From an uncultured Stenotrophomonas sp. (GTDB taxonomy: Bacteria; Pseudomonadota; Gammaproteobacteria; Xanthomonadales; Xanthomonadaceae): DNA of 64,000 nucleotides. Below are positions 50,954-58,996 of the stretch, piece after piece. Made by a program: the position numbers and the translations under genes. Positions within the stretch are counted from its first letter, which is position 1, and each line of letters opens with the position of its first letter. Under the pieces are notes generated by a model, which was given only the letters and a program-made list of their open reading frames with translations, did no database searches and had not been told where the DNA came from. The stretch is from positions 1-64,000 of the forward strand of contig NZ_CAJYVQ010000012.1 of NCBI RefSeq assembly GCF_913778665.1. Reading direction: 5' to 3'.

Positions 50954-52474
50954 GTGTGCATTGCGGTGCTGGCTGTTCCCACGGCCTCCATCGATGCCGA
51001 TGTCGCGGCCATCGTCCACCGCGAGCATCTGCCCGGGATCGCGCTGGCGGTGGTCGACAATGGGCAGGTGGTCTACCAGCATGCGGAGGGTGCGCGCGGT
51101 GATGGCGGCGACATCGACCAGGACACGCTGTTCAAGATCGCCTCCAACAGCAAGGCGATGACCGCCGCGCTGCTGGCACGGCTGGTGCAGCAGGGCAGGC
51201 TGCGCTGGGATGACCCGGTGCAGCGCTACCTGCCCAGCTTCCGCATGCATGATGCGTGGGTCGGCCAGCAGATGCAGGTGCGCGATCTGCTGATCCACAA
51301 CAGTGGCCTCGGCCTGGGTGCGGGTGACCTGATGCTGTGGCCGGAGCCGAACACATTCACCCGCGCCGACATCATCGCGGGCCTGGCGCACCTGAAGCCG
51401 GTCAGCAGTTTCCGCAGCCGCTACGCCTACGACAACCTGATGTATGTGGTGGCCGGTGAAGTGGCCGCAGCGGCCGGTGGCAAACCTTACGATCAGCTGA
51501 TGCGCGAGCAGGTGTTCGAGCCGCTCGACATGGACCGTTGCCAGGTGGGCGCGTGGCCGGTAAAGCAGGTGGGCAACGTGGCGCAGCCCCATGCCTGGCG
51601 CGATGGTCGCAATGAGGTGGTGAACGCCGATGCTGCGATCAGCCCGGACCTGCCCTCGATGGCGGCCGGCGGCATCCGCTGCTCGCTGCGCGACATGACG
51701 CGTTGGATGCAGGTGCTGCTGGACTCTTCCCTGGTCCCTGATTGGCTCAGTGCCGGGCAGCGCCGTACGTTGTGGACCCTGCACATGCCGATGCCATTGA
51801 GCGAGCGCCAGCAGCGCTGGGACAACGCCCACTTCTACGGCTATGGCTACGGCTGGCGGGTGTCGGACATGGACGGGCAGTGGAAGGTGGCGCACACCGG
51901 CACGCTGTCGGGCATGTATTCGTCGCTGGCCCTGCTGCCGGACCGCAAGGTGGGCGTGGTGATGCTGATCAACGGCGAAGGCGAGGATGCGCGTACCGCG
52001 TTGATGCAGGCCATGCTGAAGCGCTTTACCGCACCCGATGATGCGCGTCCGGCGACGGAGTACCTGGCTGAACTGAAGGCTGACCAGGCCGCGCGAGTGG
52101 CGACCGGCCATCAGCGGCCATCCCTGGCTCCGGCACGCGAGACACGTCGCACTGATCTGCCACGCTGGCAGGGCCGTTACACCGACCCCTGGCTGGGGCC
52201 GGCCTCGCTGTGCCCGGGCAAGGAGGGCCTGCGTTTCAGCGTGGAGAAGTCGCCGAAGCTGCAGGGCGACGTGCTGCAGGTGCAAGGGCGCTGGCTGCTG
52301 CGCTGGGATACGCTGGGCGACGAGGCGCAGGCGTGGCTGCAACCGGGCGAAGGCCAGGTGCCGACGCTGGACCTGCGCGCCATCGATCCGGACATCGACT
52401 TCAGCTATGACTTCCAGGATCTGCATTTCACTCGTACTGGCGACTGCGCTGGCCGCGACCGCCCACGCCGCTGA
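50933..52474 (+). CDS. beta-lactamase-fold serine hydrolase
   Basis: About 513 residues from a GTG at 50933; the start is uncertain because repeat DNA covers it. The active-site motifs of the penicillin-binding/class C fold are complete: SNSK (Ser71, Lys74), YDN (Tyr166) and HTG (His321, replacing KTG). A C-terminal domain of about 130 residues follows. HTG in place of KTG, and the location, point to a peptidase or esterase of the ClbP/EstB kind rather than a drug-resistance beta-lactamase. The N-terminal CIAVLAVPTAS could be the remnant of a signal peptide. It overlaps the VanX-type gene by 68 bases. Confidence 0.82.
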   Translation: MEQARRYVCIAVLAVPTASIDADVAAIVHREHLPGIALAVVDNGQVVYQHAEGARGDGGDIDQDTLFKIASNSKAMTAALLARLVQQGRLRWDDPVQRYLPSFRMHDAWVGQQMQVRDLLIHNSGLGLGAGDLMLWPEPNTFTRADIIAGLAHLKPVSSFRSRYAYDNLMYVVAGEVAAAAGGKPYDQLMREQVFEPLDMDRCQVGAWPVKQVGNVAQPHAWRDGRNEVVNADAAISPDLPSMAAGGIRCSLRDMTRWMQVLLDSSLVPDWLSAGQRRTLWTLHMPMPLSERQQRWDNAHFYGYGYGWRVSDMDGQWKVAHTGTLSGMYSSLALLPDRKVGVVMLINGEGEDARTALMQAMLKRFTAPDDARPATEYLAELKADQAARVATGHQRPSLAPARETRRTDLPRWQGRYTDPWLGPASLCPGKEGLRFSVEKSPKLQGDVLQVQGRWLLRWDTLGDEAQAWLQPGEGQVPTLDLRAIDPDIDFSYDFQDLHFTRTGDCAGRDRPRR

Positions 52475-53120
52475 GCCGCCCCGCGTCTCGCCCGCCACCG
52501 ATGCCGCCGTGGCCGGACTGGTGGAGATCCGCACGCTGTCGCCGCACATCGAGCTGGATATCCGTTACGCGACGGCGAACAACTTCACCGGCGCGCCGGT
52601 ACCCGGTTACGAGGCGCCGGCCTGCTACCTGCTGGCGCCGGTCGCGAAGGCACTGGCCCAGGCGGAGCAGGATCTGCGTGGGCAGGGCTTTGGCCTGCGT
52701 CTCTACGATTGCTATCGGCCGGTACGATCGGTGCAGGCCTTCATGGCCTGGGTGAACGATCCGCGCGAGCAGTCACGCAAGGCCGCGCAATACCCCGACC
52801 TGGACAAGCCGCAACTGCTGGCCGACGGCTATATCGCCGAACGTTCCGGCCACAGCCGCGGTGCCACGGTCGATCTCGGCCTGCTGGATTGCCGCATCGG
52901 TACCTGCACGCCGCTGGATATGGGCACCGATTTCGACTTCTTCGGCCCGCGTGCGCATACACGGACGAGCGGGCTGAGTGAAGCGCAGCAGGCCAACCGG
53001 CGGCAGCTGGTGCAGGCGATGGCATGGCGTGGTTTCGTGAACTATCCGCAGGAATGGTGGCACTACACGTTCCAGCCGGAACCGGATCCAGCGACCGCCT
53101 ACGACGTTCCCGTGCGGTAG
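52407..53120 (+). CDS. ddpX: D-alanyl-D-alanine dipeptidase (VanX/DdpX family)
   Basis: 237 residues with a signal peptide ending at AHA. The zinc and catalytic residues of VanX are all present with the right spacing: Arg104 in CYRP, His149 and Asp156 in SGHSRGATVD, Glu216 and His219 in EWWHY. The enzyme splits D-Ala-D-Ala into two D-Ala. No vanH, vanA or vanS partner is present, so the role is catabolic rather than glycopeptide resistance. It begins 68 bases inside the end of the serine hydrolase gene in another frame. Last clear gene of the locus. Confidence 0.93.
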   Translation: MTSRICISLVLATALAATAHAAEPPRVSPATDAAVAGLVEIRTLSPHIELDIRYATANNFTGAPVPGYEAPACYLLAPVAKALAQAEQDLRGQGFGLRLYDCYRPVRSVQAFMAWVNDPREQSRKAAQYPDLDKPQLLADGYIAERSGHSRGATVDLGLLDCRIGTCTPLDMGTDFDFFGPRAHTRTSGLSEAQQANRRQLVQAMAWRGFVNYPQEWWHYTFQPEPDPATAYDVPVR

Positions 53121-53148
53121 CGGGCACCCTTCATGGCCTGAGGTCAGC

Positions 53149-53170
53149 TCCACGCATGGCGTGGATCGAC
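53149..53170. repeat. SMAG-like palindrome
   Basis: TCCACGCATGGCGTGGATCGAC, about 30 bases after the dipeptidase stop. Confidence 0.65.
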
Positions 53171-53237
53171 TGTGGGTGCCGGAGGGGGTCTGGGGCAGAT
53201 CCCTTACACTGGCCGCCATTCCACCACTGCCCAATCG

Positions 53238-53609
53238 ATGAACCTTCCATTGCACTTCGGTCTGCTCGGTACCCTGGAAGCCGGCGGCATCGCCCTGCTG
53301 GTCGGCCTGCTGGTGTACCTCCTGTGGTCGCGGCTGTGCCGGGTGCTGCACTGGTCGATGGGCCATGCGATTGGCTGGTCCTGCGTCATCTCGGTGGTGA
53401 TCTCCGCCGGCATCGATGCATGGAAGTTGTTCTACATGGGCATCGTGCGGCTGGAATCGCCGCTGTACGCGCGCATCTTCCTCTCCACCATCCATGATCC
53501 GAACGAACTCGGCAGCCGCGTGGTGCTGGAGATCGCCGGCGCCCTGGCCGGTGTGGCGCTGGCATGGCTGATGTTCAGTTCGCGGTCATCGGAGAAAACC
53601 GTCGACTGA
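53238..53609 (+). CDS. small membrane protein, function unknown
   Basis: 123 residues with three membrane helices (about 12-30, 42-62 and 98-115). Between them lies RLESPLYARIFLSTIHDPNELG, which should face one side of the membrane. I do not recognise a family. A repeat separates it from the dipeptidase gene, so it need not belong to the locus. No ribosome-binding site stands out. Confidence 0.75.
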   Translation: MNLPLHFGLLGTLEAGGIALLVGLLVYLLWSRLCRVLHWSMGHAIGWSCVISVVISAGIDAWKLFYMGIVRLESPLYARIFLSTIHDPNELGSRVVLEIAGALAGVALAWLMFSSRSSEKTVD

Positions 53610-53841
53610 CGCAGGTTTTTCGTTGCCTGCCGGTTAAATCCACAGGCGCTGAATGCGCAGCTTATGCACCACTCACTTCACCCTAACCAGCGTGCTAATG
53701 CATGCACGCGGGCCAGTGGTTAATCGCGTGTGTGGACGCCGGTCGCGACGCAAAATCGATTCAGAAAGGCGGTGGCAGGGTAGGTGCCGTGCGGAAGCAG
53801 CAGGCCGCGCAACACCACCCAACAGGTAGGAGACACCCCCG

Positions 53842-54246
53842 ATGACTATTCGCAACCGCAAGCCCCTGATCGCCCTGATCGTCGCCGCCGGCAGCGTACT
53901 GGCCATTCCGGCGATGGCGCAGTCAGCCAAGCAGCAGGCCGCACATGCGCAGAACGAAGCCGCGCAAGCCCAGCAGGCGGCTGCACAGGCCGGCCAGGCC
54001 GCTGACCAGGCGACCAACGCGGCCGCGGCAGCGTCGGCGCAGGCCAATGGCGGTGGCCAAACCTGGGCCAGCATCGATACCGATGGCAACGGCACCATCA
54101 GCAAGTCCGAGGCGCAGGTGAACGCCGGCCTGGCGCAGGTGTTCGACCAGGCCGATACCAACAAGGACGGCGAGCTCAGCGCCGACGAATACAAGGCCTA
54201 TGTGGCCGCCCAGCAGGCCGGCGCGGGTGCCGGTAGCGGCAAGTGA
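53842..54246 (+). CDS. secreted EF-hand protein
   Basis: 134 residues with a signal peptide ending at AMAQ. An Ala/Gln-rich helical stretch (about 28-68) precedes two EF-hand loops, DTDGNGTISKSE and DTNKDGELSADE, both with the full set of calcium ligands. The tail is Gly/Ala-rich. It is a likely periplasmic or secreted calcium-binding protein; its partner is unknown. A GGTAGGAG ribosome-binding site precedes the ATG. The 232 bases upstream hold no other gene. Confidence 0.88.
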   Translation: MTIRNRKPLIALIVAAGSVLAIPAMAQSAKQQAAHAQNEAAQAQQAAAQAGQAADQATNAAAAASAQANGGGQTWASIDTDGNGTISKSEAQVNAGLAQVFDQADTNKDGELSADEYKAYVAAQQAGAGAGSGK

Positions 54247-54281
54247 TCGCTGCCTGATTCGGGACAACCGGTGCATGGGGA

Positions 54282-54310
54282 CCTGGGCGGCTTCGGCCGC
54301 CCGGGTTTTT
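54282..54310 (+). terminator. terminator after the EF-hand gene
   Basis: CCTGGGCGGC-TTCG-GCCGCCCGGG with a UUCG tetraloop and TTTTT. Confidence 0.85.
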
Positions 54311-54341
54311 CCGGGCATCGCCGGCCCTGTATCCTTGGCCG

Positions 54342-55094
54342 ATGAACACCCCCACGCCTGCGCCGTCGCGCGCCATCGGCCTGGTCGGTTTTGACGGTGA
54401 CGACACGCTGTGGAAGAGCGAGGACTACTACCGCAAGGCCGAGCAGGATTACCTTGACCTGCTGTCGCGCTACATCGACGTGCACGACACCCACACCGCG
54501 CGCCACCTGCTGGAAGTCCAGCAGCGCCATCTGGGCACCTTCGGCTACGGCGTGAAGAGCATGACCCTGTCGATGATCGAAGCGGCCATCGACATCACCG
54601 GTCAGCGCATCGAAGCCAAGGACATCCAGCGCATCCTCGACATCGGCCACGACACCCTGCGCCACCCGGTCGAGCTGATCGACGGCGTGCGCGAAGCAGT
54701 GGGCGCCATCGCCGAGCACTACCCGGTGGTGCTGATCACCAAGGGCGATCTGTTCCACCAGGAAGCGAAGATCAAGGTCGCCAACCTGGCCGACCTGTTC
54801 CCGCGCATCGAGATCGTGTCCGAGAAGGACCCGGAGACCTACGCCCGCGTGCTGGCCGAGTTCGACCTGCCGATGCAGCGCTTCGTAATGGTCGGCAACT
54901 CGCTGCGTTCGGATATCGAACCGGTGATCACCCTCGGTGGCTGGGGCATCCACACCCCTTACGCGGTGACCTGGGCGCACGAGACCCAGCACGGCGTGGC
55001 CGACGACGAGCCGCGCAGGGTCAATGCCGATACCGCCCACGATTGGCCGGCGGCGCTGGCCGCGATCGAGGCCAAGGCCGCCGCGGCGGCCTGA
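54342..55094 (+). CDS. HAD-superfamily hydrolase
   Basis: 250 residues. The HAD motifs are clear: Asp18 and Asp20 in FDGDDTLW (motif I), LITKGD (motif II), the Lys in SEKDPETY (motif III), and MVGNSLRSDIEP (motif IV). A helical cap lies between motifs I and II, as in C1-capped phosphatases. The substrate is probably a small phosphorylated metabolite and is not identifiable from sequence. It starts 32 bases after the EF-hand terminator. Confidence 0.9.
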   Translation: MNTPTPAPSRAIGLVGFDGDDTLWKSEDYYRKAEQDYLDLLSRYIDVHDTHTARHLLEVQQRHLGTFGYGVKSMTLSMIEAAIDITGQRIEAKDIQRILDIGHDTLRHPVELIDGVREAVGAIAEHYPVVLITKGDLFHQEAKIKVANLADLFPRIEIVSEKDPETYARVLAEFDLPMQRFVMVGNSLRSDIEPVITLGGWGIHTPYAVTWAHETQHGVADDEPRRVNADTAHDWPAALAAIEAKAAAAA

Positions 55095-55125
55095 CAGGCG
55101 AAGGCGGCTGCGGCAGAATCGGGCC

Positions 55126-55614
55126 ATGAACCACCGACTGCACGCCCTGCTGTTGTCCCTGCTGCTGGCGCCGGCCACCGTGCTGGCGCAGCAGACGGCC
55201 GAACGTTCGGCCGCGTACGAGGTGAAGACCGGCGACAGCTGGGTCGATGCCCAGCTACAGGACATCAACCACTACGCCGAGCGCTACCCGGACGCCTTCC
55301 TCGATGAGGTGTCGCGCTATGCCGGCGTGCCGCGCGGCTACATCAGCGCGCTGTTCACCACCCATGGTTGGCAGGCCGGGGATATCTACTTCGCCTGCTT
55401 CTGGGCCAAGGCCAGCGGCCAGACCTGCCGCGACAGCGTGCGCGCCTTCAGCCAGGACCCTGAGGGCGGCTGGGAGGCGGTGGTGAAGCGCATGCCGGTG
55501 AAACCGCAGAACCTGCATGTGCGCGCCGTGCGCCATGCCATCGTGGCCAGCTATGCGCACTGGGACCGGCCGATCACCCTCGATGCCACCCTGAAGCGAC
55601 AGCTCAACCGGTAG
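55126..55614 (+). CDS. hypothetical secreted protein
   Basis: 162 residues with a signal peptide ending at VLAQ. The mature part is helical and aromatic: WVDAQLQDINHYAERYPDAF, GVPRGYISALFTTHGWQAGD, and two Cys (YFACFWAK, GQTCRDSV). No family recognised. It follows the HAD gene by 31 bases and may share its transcript. The TAG stop is part of the GTAG of the following repeat. Confidence 0.8.
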   Translation: MNHRLHALLLSLLLAPATVLAQQTAERSAAYEVKTGDSWVDAQLQDINHYAERYPDAFLDEVSRYAGVPRGYISALFTTHGWQAGDIYFACFWAKASGQTCRDSVRAFSQDPEGGWEAVVKRMPVKPQNLHVRAVRHAIVASYAHWDRPITLDATLKRQLNR

Positions 55615-55683
55615 TGCCGGCCGCTCGCCGGCAACTGCACCATTCCAGGCGTCCAGAGGTTGCCGGCCCGCGGCCGGTACTGC
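55611..55683. repeat. SMAG-type palindromes
   Basis: GTAGTGCCGGCCGCTCGCCGGC overlapping the previous stop codon, then TTGCCGGCCCGCGGCCGGTAC. Confidence 0.85.
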
Positions 55684-55777
55684 CGATCTGCTTCATGTTG
55701 CTCTGCGTATCGCCGCCACCGCGCACTCCGGCGACAATACGGCTTCGCCGTTCCCCGTTCCCGTAATCGAGTAACTG

Positions 55778-57142
55778 ATGAGCGCCTCCTTCGTTTCGCC
55801 CGATGTGATCCGCCGCCTGTTCGCGCAGGCCATGTCCCGCATGTACCGCACCGAAGTGCCGCTGTACGGCACGCTGGTGGAACTGGTCGAGCGGATCAAC
55901 GCGCAGGTGCTTGTGCAGGACCCGGCGCTGGCCGCGCAGCTGCAGCGCAACGACGAGCGCGCGCGGCTGGATGAAGAACGCCATGGCGCGATCCGCGTCG
56001 GCACCGTTCAGGAGCTGGCCACGCTGCGCCGCCTGTTCGCGGTGATGGGCATGTACCCGGTCGGCTACTACGACCTGTCGGTGGCCGGCGTGCCGGTGCA
56101 TTCCACCGCGTTCCGCCCGCTCACCGGCGCCGCGCTCGCGCAGAACCCGTTCCGCGTGTTCACCTCGCTGCTGCGCCTGGAGCTGATCGAAGACCAAGCG
56201 CTGCGTGCCGAATCGGCGAAGATCCTGGCCCGCCGCCGCATCTTCACCGACGGCGCGCTGGCGCTGATCGAGCAGGCCGAGCGTGACGGCGGCCTGTCGC
56301 AGGCCGATGCCGATCGCTTCGTCGATGAAGCGCTGGAAACCTTCCGCTGGCATGGTGATGCCACCGTCGATCTGCCGACCTACCAAGCGCTGCACGACGC
56401 GCACCGGCTGGTGGCCGACGTGGTCAGCTTCCGTGGCCCGCACATCAACCATCTCACCCCGCGCACGCTGGATATCGACGCCGCGCAGGCGGCAATGATC
56501 GAACACGGCATGGCGGCCAAGGCGGTGATCGAGGGCCCGCCGCGGCGCGCCTGCCCGATCCTGCTGCGGCAGACCAGCTTCAAGGCGCTGGAAGAGGCGG
56601 TGCACTTCCCGGACAGCGAGGGCGGCGATGCCGGCACCCATACCGCGCGCTTCGGCGAGATCGAACAGCGCGGCCTTGCCCTGACCCCGAAGGGCCGCGC
56701 GCTGTACGACCAGCTGCTGGCGCAGGCGCGCGACGCCGGCGGAGCCGGCAGCACCGGTGGCGACTACGGCCAGCGCCTGCAGGCGGTGTTTGCCAGCTTC
56801 CCGGATGACCACGACACCCTGCGCCAGGAAGGCCTGGGCTACTACCGCTACCAGCTGACCGAGGCCGGCCGTGCCGCGCCCGAGCGCGTGGCTGATCTGC
56901 CGGCCGAAGTGCTGGTGGCCACCGGCTTGGCCACGGCCGACCCGATCGTCTACGAAGATTTCCTGCCGGTCAGCGCCGCGGGCATCTTCCAGTCGAACCT
57001 GGGGGGCGAAGAGCAGCGCGCCTATGCCGCGCATGCGAACCGCGAGGCCTTCGAGCAGGCGTTGGGCGTGGCGGTGAATGACGAGTTCGAGATCTACGAG
57101 CGGCTGCAGGCCGAATCGCTGGCGGCGCTGCGTATCGCGTGA
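55778..57142 (+). CDS. hglS: 2-oxoadipate dioxygenase/decarboxylase (HglS, DUF1338)
   Basis: 454 residues, single VOC-like metal-binding domain of the DUF1338/YdcJ family. The iron ligands expected for HglS appear as His69 in EERHGAIRVG, His222 in RGPHINHLTPR and Glu294 in FGEIEQRG. HglS turns 2-oxoadipate into D-2-hydroxyglutarate in lysine breakdown, using oxygen. No other lysine-catabolic gene is in the window, so the pathway must be completed elsewhere. It converges with the CoA-transferase gene. Confidence 0.88.
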   Translation: MSASFVSPDVIRRLFAQAMSRMYRTEVPLYGTLVELVERINAQVLVQDPALAAQLQRNDERARLDEERHGAIRVGTVQELATLRRLFAVMGMYPVGYYDLSVAGVPVHSTAFRPLTGAALAQNPFRVFTSLLRLELIEDQALRAESAKILARRRIFTDGALALIEQAERDGGLSQADADRFVDEALETFRWHGDATVDLPTYQALHDAHRLVADVVSFRGPHINHLTPRTLDIDAAQAAMIEHGMAAKAVIEGPPRRACPILLRQTSFKALEEAVHFPDSEGGDAGTHTARFGEIEQRGLALTPKGRALYDQLLAQARDAGGAGSTGGDYGQRLQAVFASFPDDHDTLRQEGLGYYRYQLTEAGRAAPERVADLPAEVLVATGLATADPIVYEDFLPVSAAGIFQSNLGGEEQRAYAAHANREAFEQALGVAVNDEFEIYERLQAESLAALRIA

Positions 57143-57152
57143 TGCGGGCCGT

Positions 57153-57178
57153 GTGGAGCCGAGCGTGGGCTCGGCTCC
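57153..57178. repeat. SMAG-like palindrome
   Basis: GTGGAGCCGAGCGTGGGCTCGGCTCC, GTGG in place of GTAG, between two convergent genes. Confidence 0.7.
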
Positions 57179-57191
57179 CCGGGGCCGGGTC

Positions 57192-58706
57192 TCAGCCCTT
57201 CATCGTGCCGGTATCCAGCCAACGCTGGTGCCAGGACAGCGCTTCCGGCAGCAGGTGCGGGGTGTGCTTGCCGTAACTCTCGCGGCTGGCGCGGTCGAAG
57301 TAATCCTGCAGTTGCGCGCGGAAATCCGGGTGCGCGCAGTTATCGATCAGCACCTGCGCGCGCTTGCGCGGGGTCAGCCCGCGCAGATCGGCCAGGCCCT
57401 GTTCGGTGACGATCACCGACACGTCGTGCTCGGTGTGGTCGACATGGCTGGCCATCGGCACGATCGCCGAGATGGTGCCGTTCTTGGCCGTGGACGGGCT
57501 CAGGAACGCCGACAGGAAACCGTTGCGGGCAAAGTCACCGGAACCGCCGATGCCGTTCATGATGCGCGTGCCCATCACGTGCGTCGAATTGACGTTGCCG
57601 TAGATGTCCACCTCGATCATGCCGTTCATGCCGATGCAGCCCAGGCGGCGCACCAGTTCCGGATGGTTGGAGATCTCCTGCGTGCGCATGATGATGCGCT
57701 CGCGATAGAAGTCGATGTTCTCCTTGAACGTCTCGTTCGCCTGCGGGCTCAGCGCGAAGCCGGTGCACGAGGCATAGCTCAGCACGCCGTCGCGCAGCAG
57801 GTCGAGCATGCCGTCCTGGATCACTTCGGTGAACGCGGCCAGGTCGCGGAAACCGCTCTTGGCCAGGCCGGCCAGCACCGCGTTGGGAATGTTGCCCACG
57901 CCCGACTGCAGCGGCAGCAGGTTCGGCGGCAGGCGGCCCTTCTTCACTTCGTGCTTGAGGAACTCGATCAGGTGCGAGGCGATCTGTTCGCTGGTCGCAT
58001 CGATCGGGCTGAACGGGCTGTTGCGATCCGGGCCGTTGGTGCGCACCACCGCCACGATTTTGTCCGGATCGCAGCGCAGCGCGGTGTCGCCGATGCGGTC
58101 GTTGGCGTTCACCAGCGGAATCGGCTTGCGGTGCGGCGGCAGCGCGGTGCCATAGTAGATGTCATGCATGCCGTCAACGCCGGCCGGCTGCCACTCGTTG
58201 ACCTCGACGATCACCTTCTTGGCCAGGTCCAGCCAGGTCTTGTTGTTGCCCACCGAGGTGGAGGGCACCAGCGAGCCGTCCTCGCGGATGGCCGACACTT
58301 CGATCACGGCGGTATCGATCTCGCCGTAGAAGCCGAACCACACGTGCTGGGCGACGTGGCTGAGGTGGATGTCGATGTAATCCAGCTTGCCTTCGTTGAT
58401 GCGGTTGCGCGCATCCGGGTCGCTCTGGAACGGCATGCGCATGGCGATGCCATCGGCCTTGGCCAGCGCGCCATCGAGTTCCGGCGCGGTGGAGGCGCCG
58501 GTCATCAGTTTGATCTGGAAGGGGTTGCCCTGGGCGTGCACCGCTTCGATGCGGCGGGCCAGTTCCACCGGAACGGCCTTGGGGTAACCGGAGCCGGTGA
58601 AGCCGCTCATGGCCACGGTTTCACCGGGCTGGATCAGCGCGGCTGCGGCCTCGGCAGAGACCACGCGGTCGCGGAGACGCGCGTTGGCGATGCGATCAAC
58701 AGACAT
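57192..58706 (-). CDS. acetyl-CoA hydrolase / succinyl-CoA:acetate CoA-transferase
   Basis: 504 residues, two Rossmann-like CoA-transferase domains. Motifs are MSGFTGSGYPKAVP near the N-terminus, GNNKTWLDLA, the catalytic glutamate in FTEVIQDGMLDLL (about residue 290), and MNGIGGSGDFARNGFLS. The length and motifs match the AarC/Cat1 group, which uses succinyl-CoA to activate acetate. It may also act as a hydrolase in some bacteria. A divergent 290-base region separates it from glnE. Confidence 0.92.
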   Translation of the reverse strand: MSVDRIANARLRDRVVSAEAAAALIQPGETVAMSGFTGSGYPKAVPVELARRIEAVHAQGNPFQIKLMTGASTAPELDGALAKADGIAMRMPFQSDPDARNRINEGKLDYIDIHLSHVAQHVWFGFYGEIDTAVIEVSAIREDGSLVPSTSVGNNKTWLDLAKKVIVEVNEWQPAGVDGMHDIYYGTALPPHRKPIPLVNANDRIGDTALRCDPDKIVAVVRTNGPDRNSPFSPIDATSEQIASHLIEFLKHEVKKGRLPPNLLPLQSGVGNIPNAVLAGLAKSGFRDLAAFTEVIQDGMLDLLRDGVLSYASCTGFALSPQANETFKENIDFYRERIIMRTQEISNHPELVRRLGCIGMNGMIEVDIYGNVNSTHVMGTRIMNGIGGSGDFARNGFLSAFLSPSTAKNGTISAIVPMASHVDHTEHDVSVIVTEQGLADLRGLTPRKRAQVLIDNCAHPDFRAQLQDYFDRASRESYGKHTPHLLPEALSWHQRWLDTGTMKG

Positions 58707-58897
58707 GACGACAGTGTTTCTCGGGGGGAAACCCGATTATCGGCCATCCCCCGCGGTACGGGGGGTTCTACCTTCGTGGAATGGCTTTTCACACCAGCGC
58801 TCACCCATACCCGCCGGTTTTGTTTTGCAGTGCAGCGTGCAAAGTGCTTTCGCAGCCCGCACGATGGCCCTGCATCCCGACGTGGGGGAGGGAGCAG

Positions 58898-58935
58898 AGC
58901 CCGCTGGCAGTTCGCTGCAAGCGGGCTTTTTTATT
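58898..58935 (+). terminator. orphan intrinsic terminator upstream of glnE
   Basis: AGCCCGCT and GCAG form a stem with CTGC and AGCGGGCT around a TTCG tetraloop, then TTTTTT. It faces glnE, 61 bases before the start codon, with no gene of the same direction upstream. It implies a short terminated transcript, either a leader attenuator or a small RNA; I see no clear promoter in 58707-58897. Confidence 0.8.
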
Positions 58936-58996
58936 GCCTGCCGCCCCGTATGAATGGGCGGGGCCGCATTATCGGTCGGGTCGATACAATCAGCCC

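Noticed and set aside
50933-52474. Serine hydrolase as an antibiotic-resistance beta-lactamase
   Set aside because: The KTG box is HTG, there is an additional C-terminal domain, and the neighbours are peptidoglycan-processing genes.
52407-53120. VanX-type dipeptidase as a vancomycin-resistance gene
   Set aside because: No vanH, vanA, vanR or vanS nearby, and the host is Gram-negative; the surrounding genes point to peptidoglycan-peptide breakdown.
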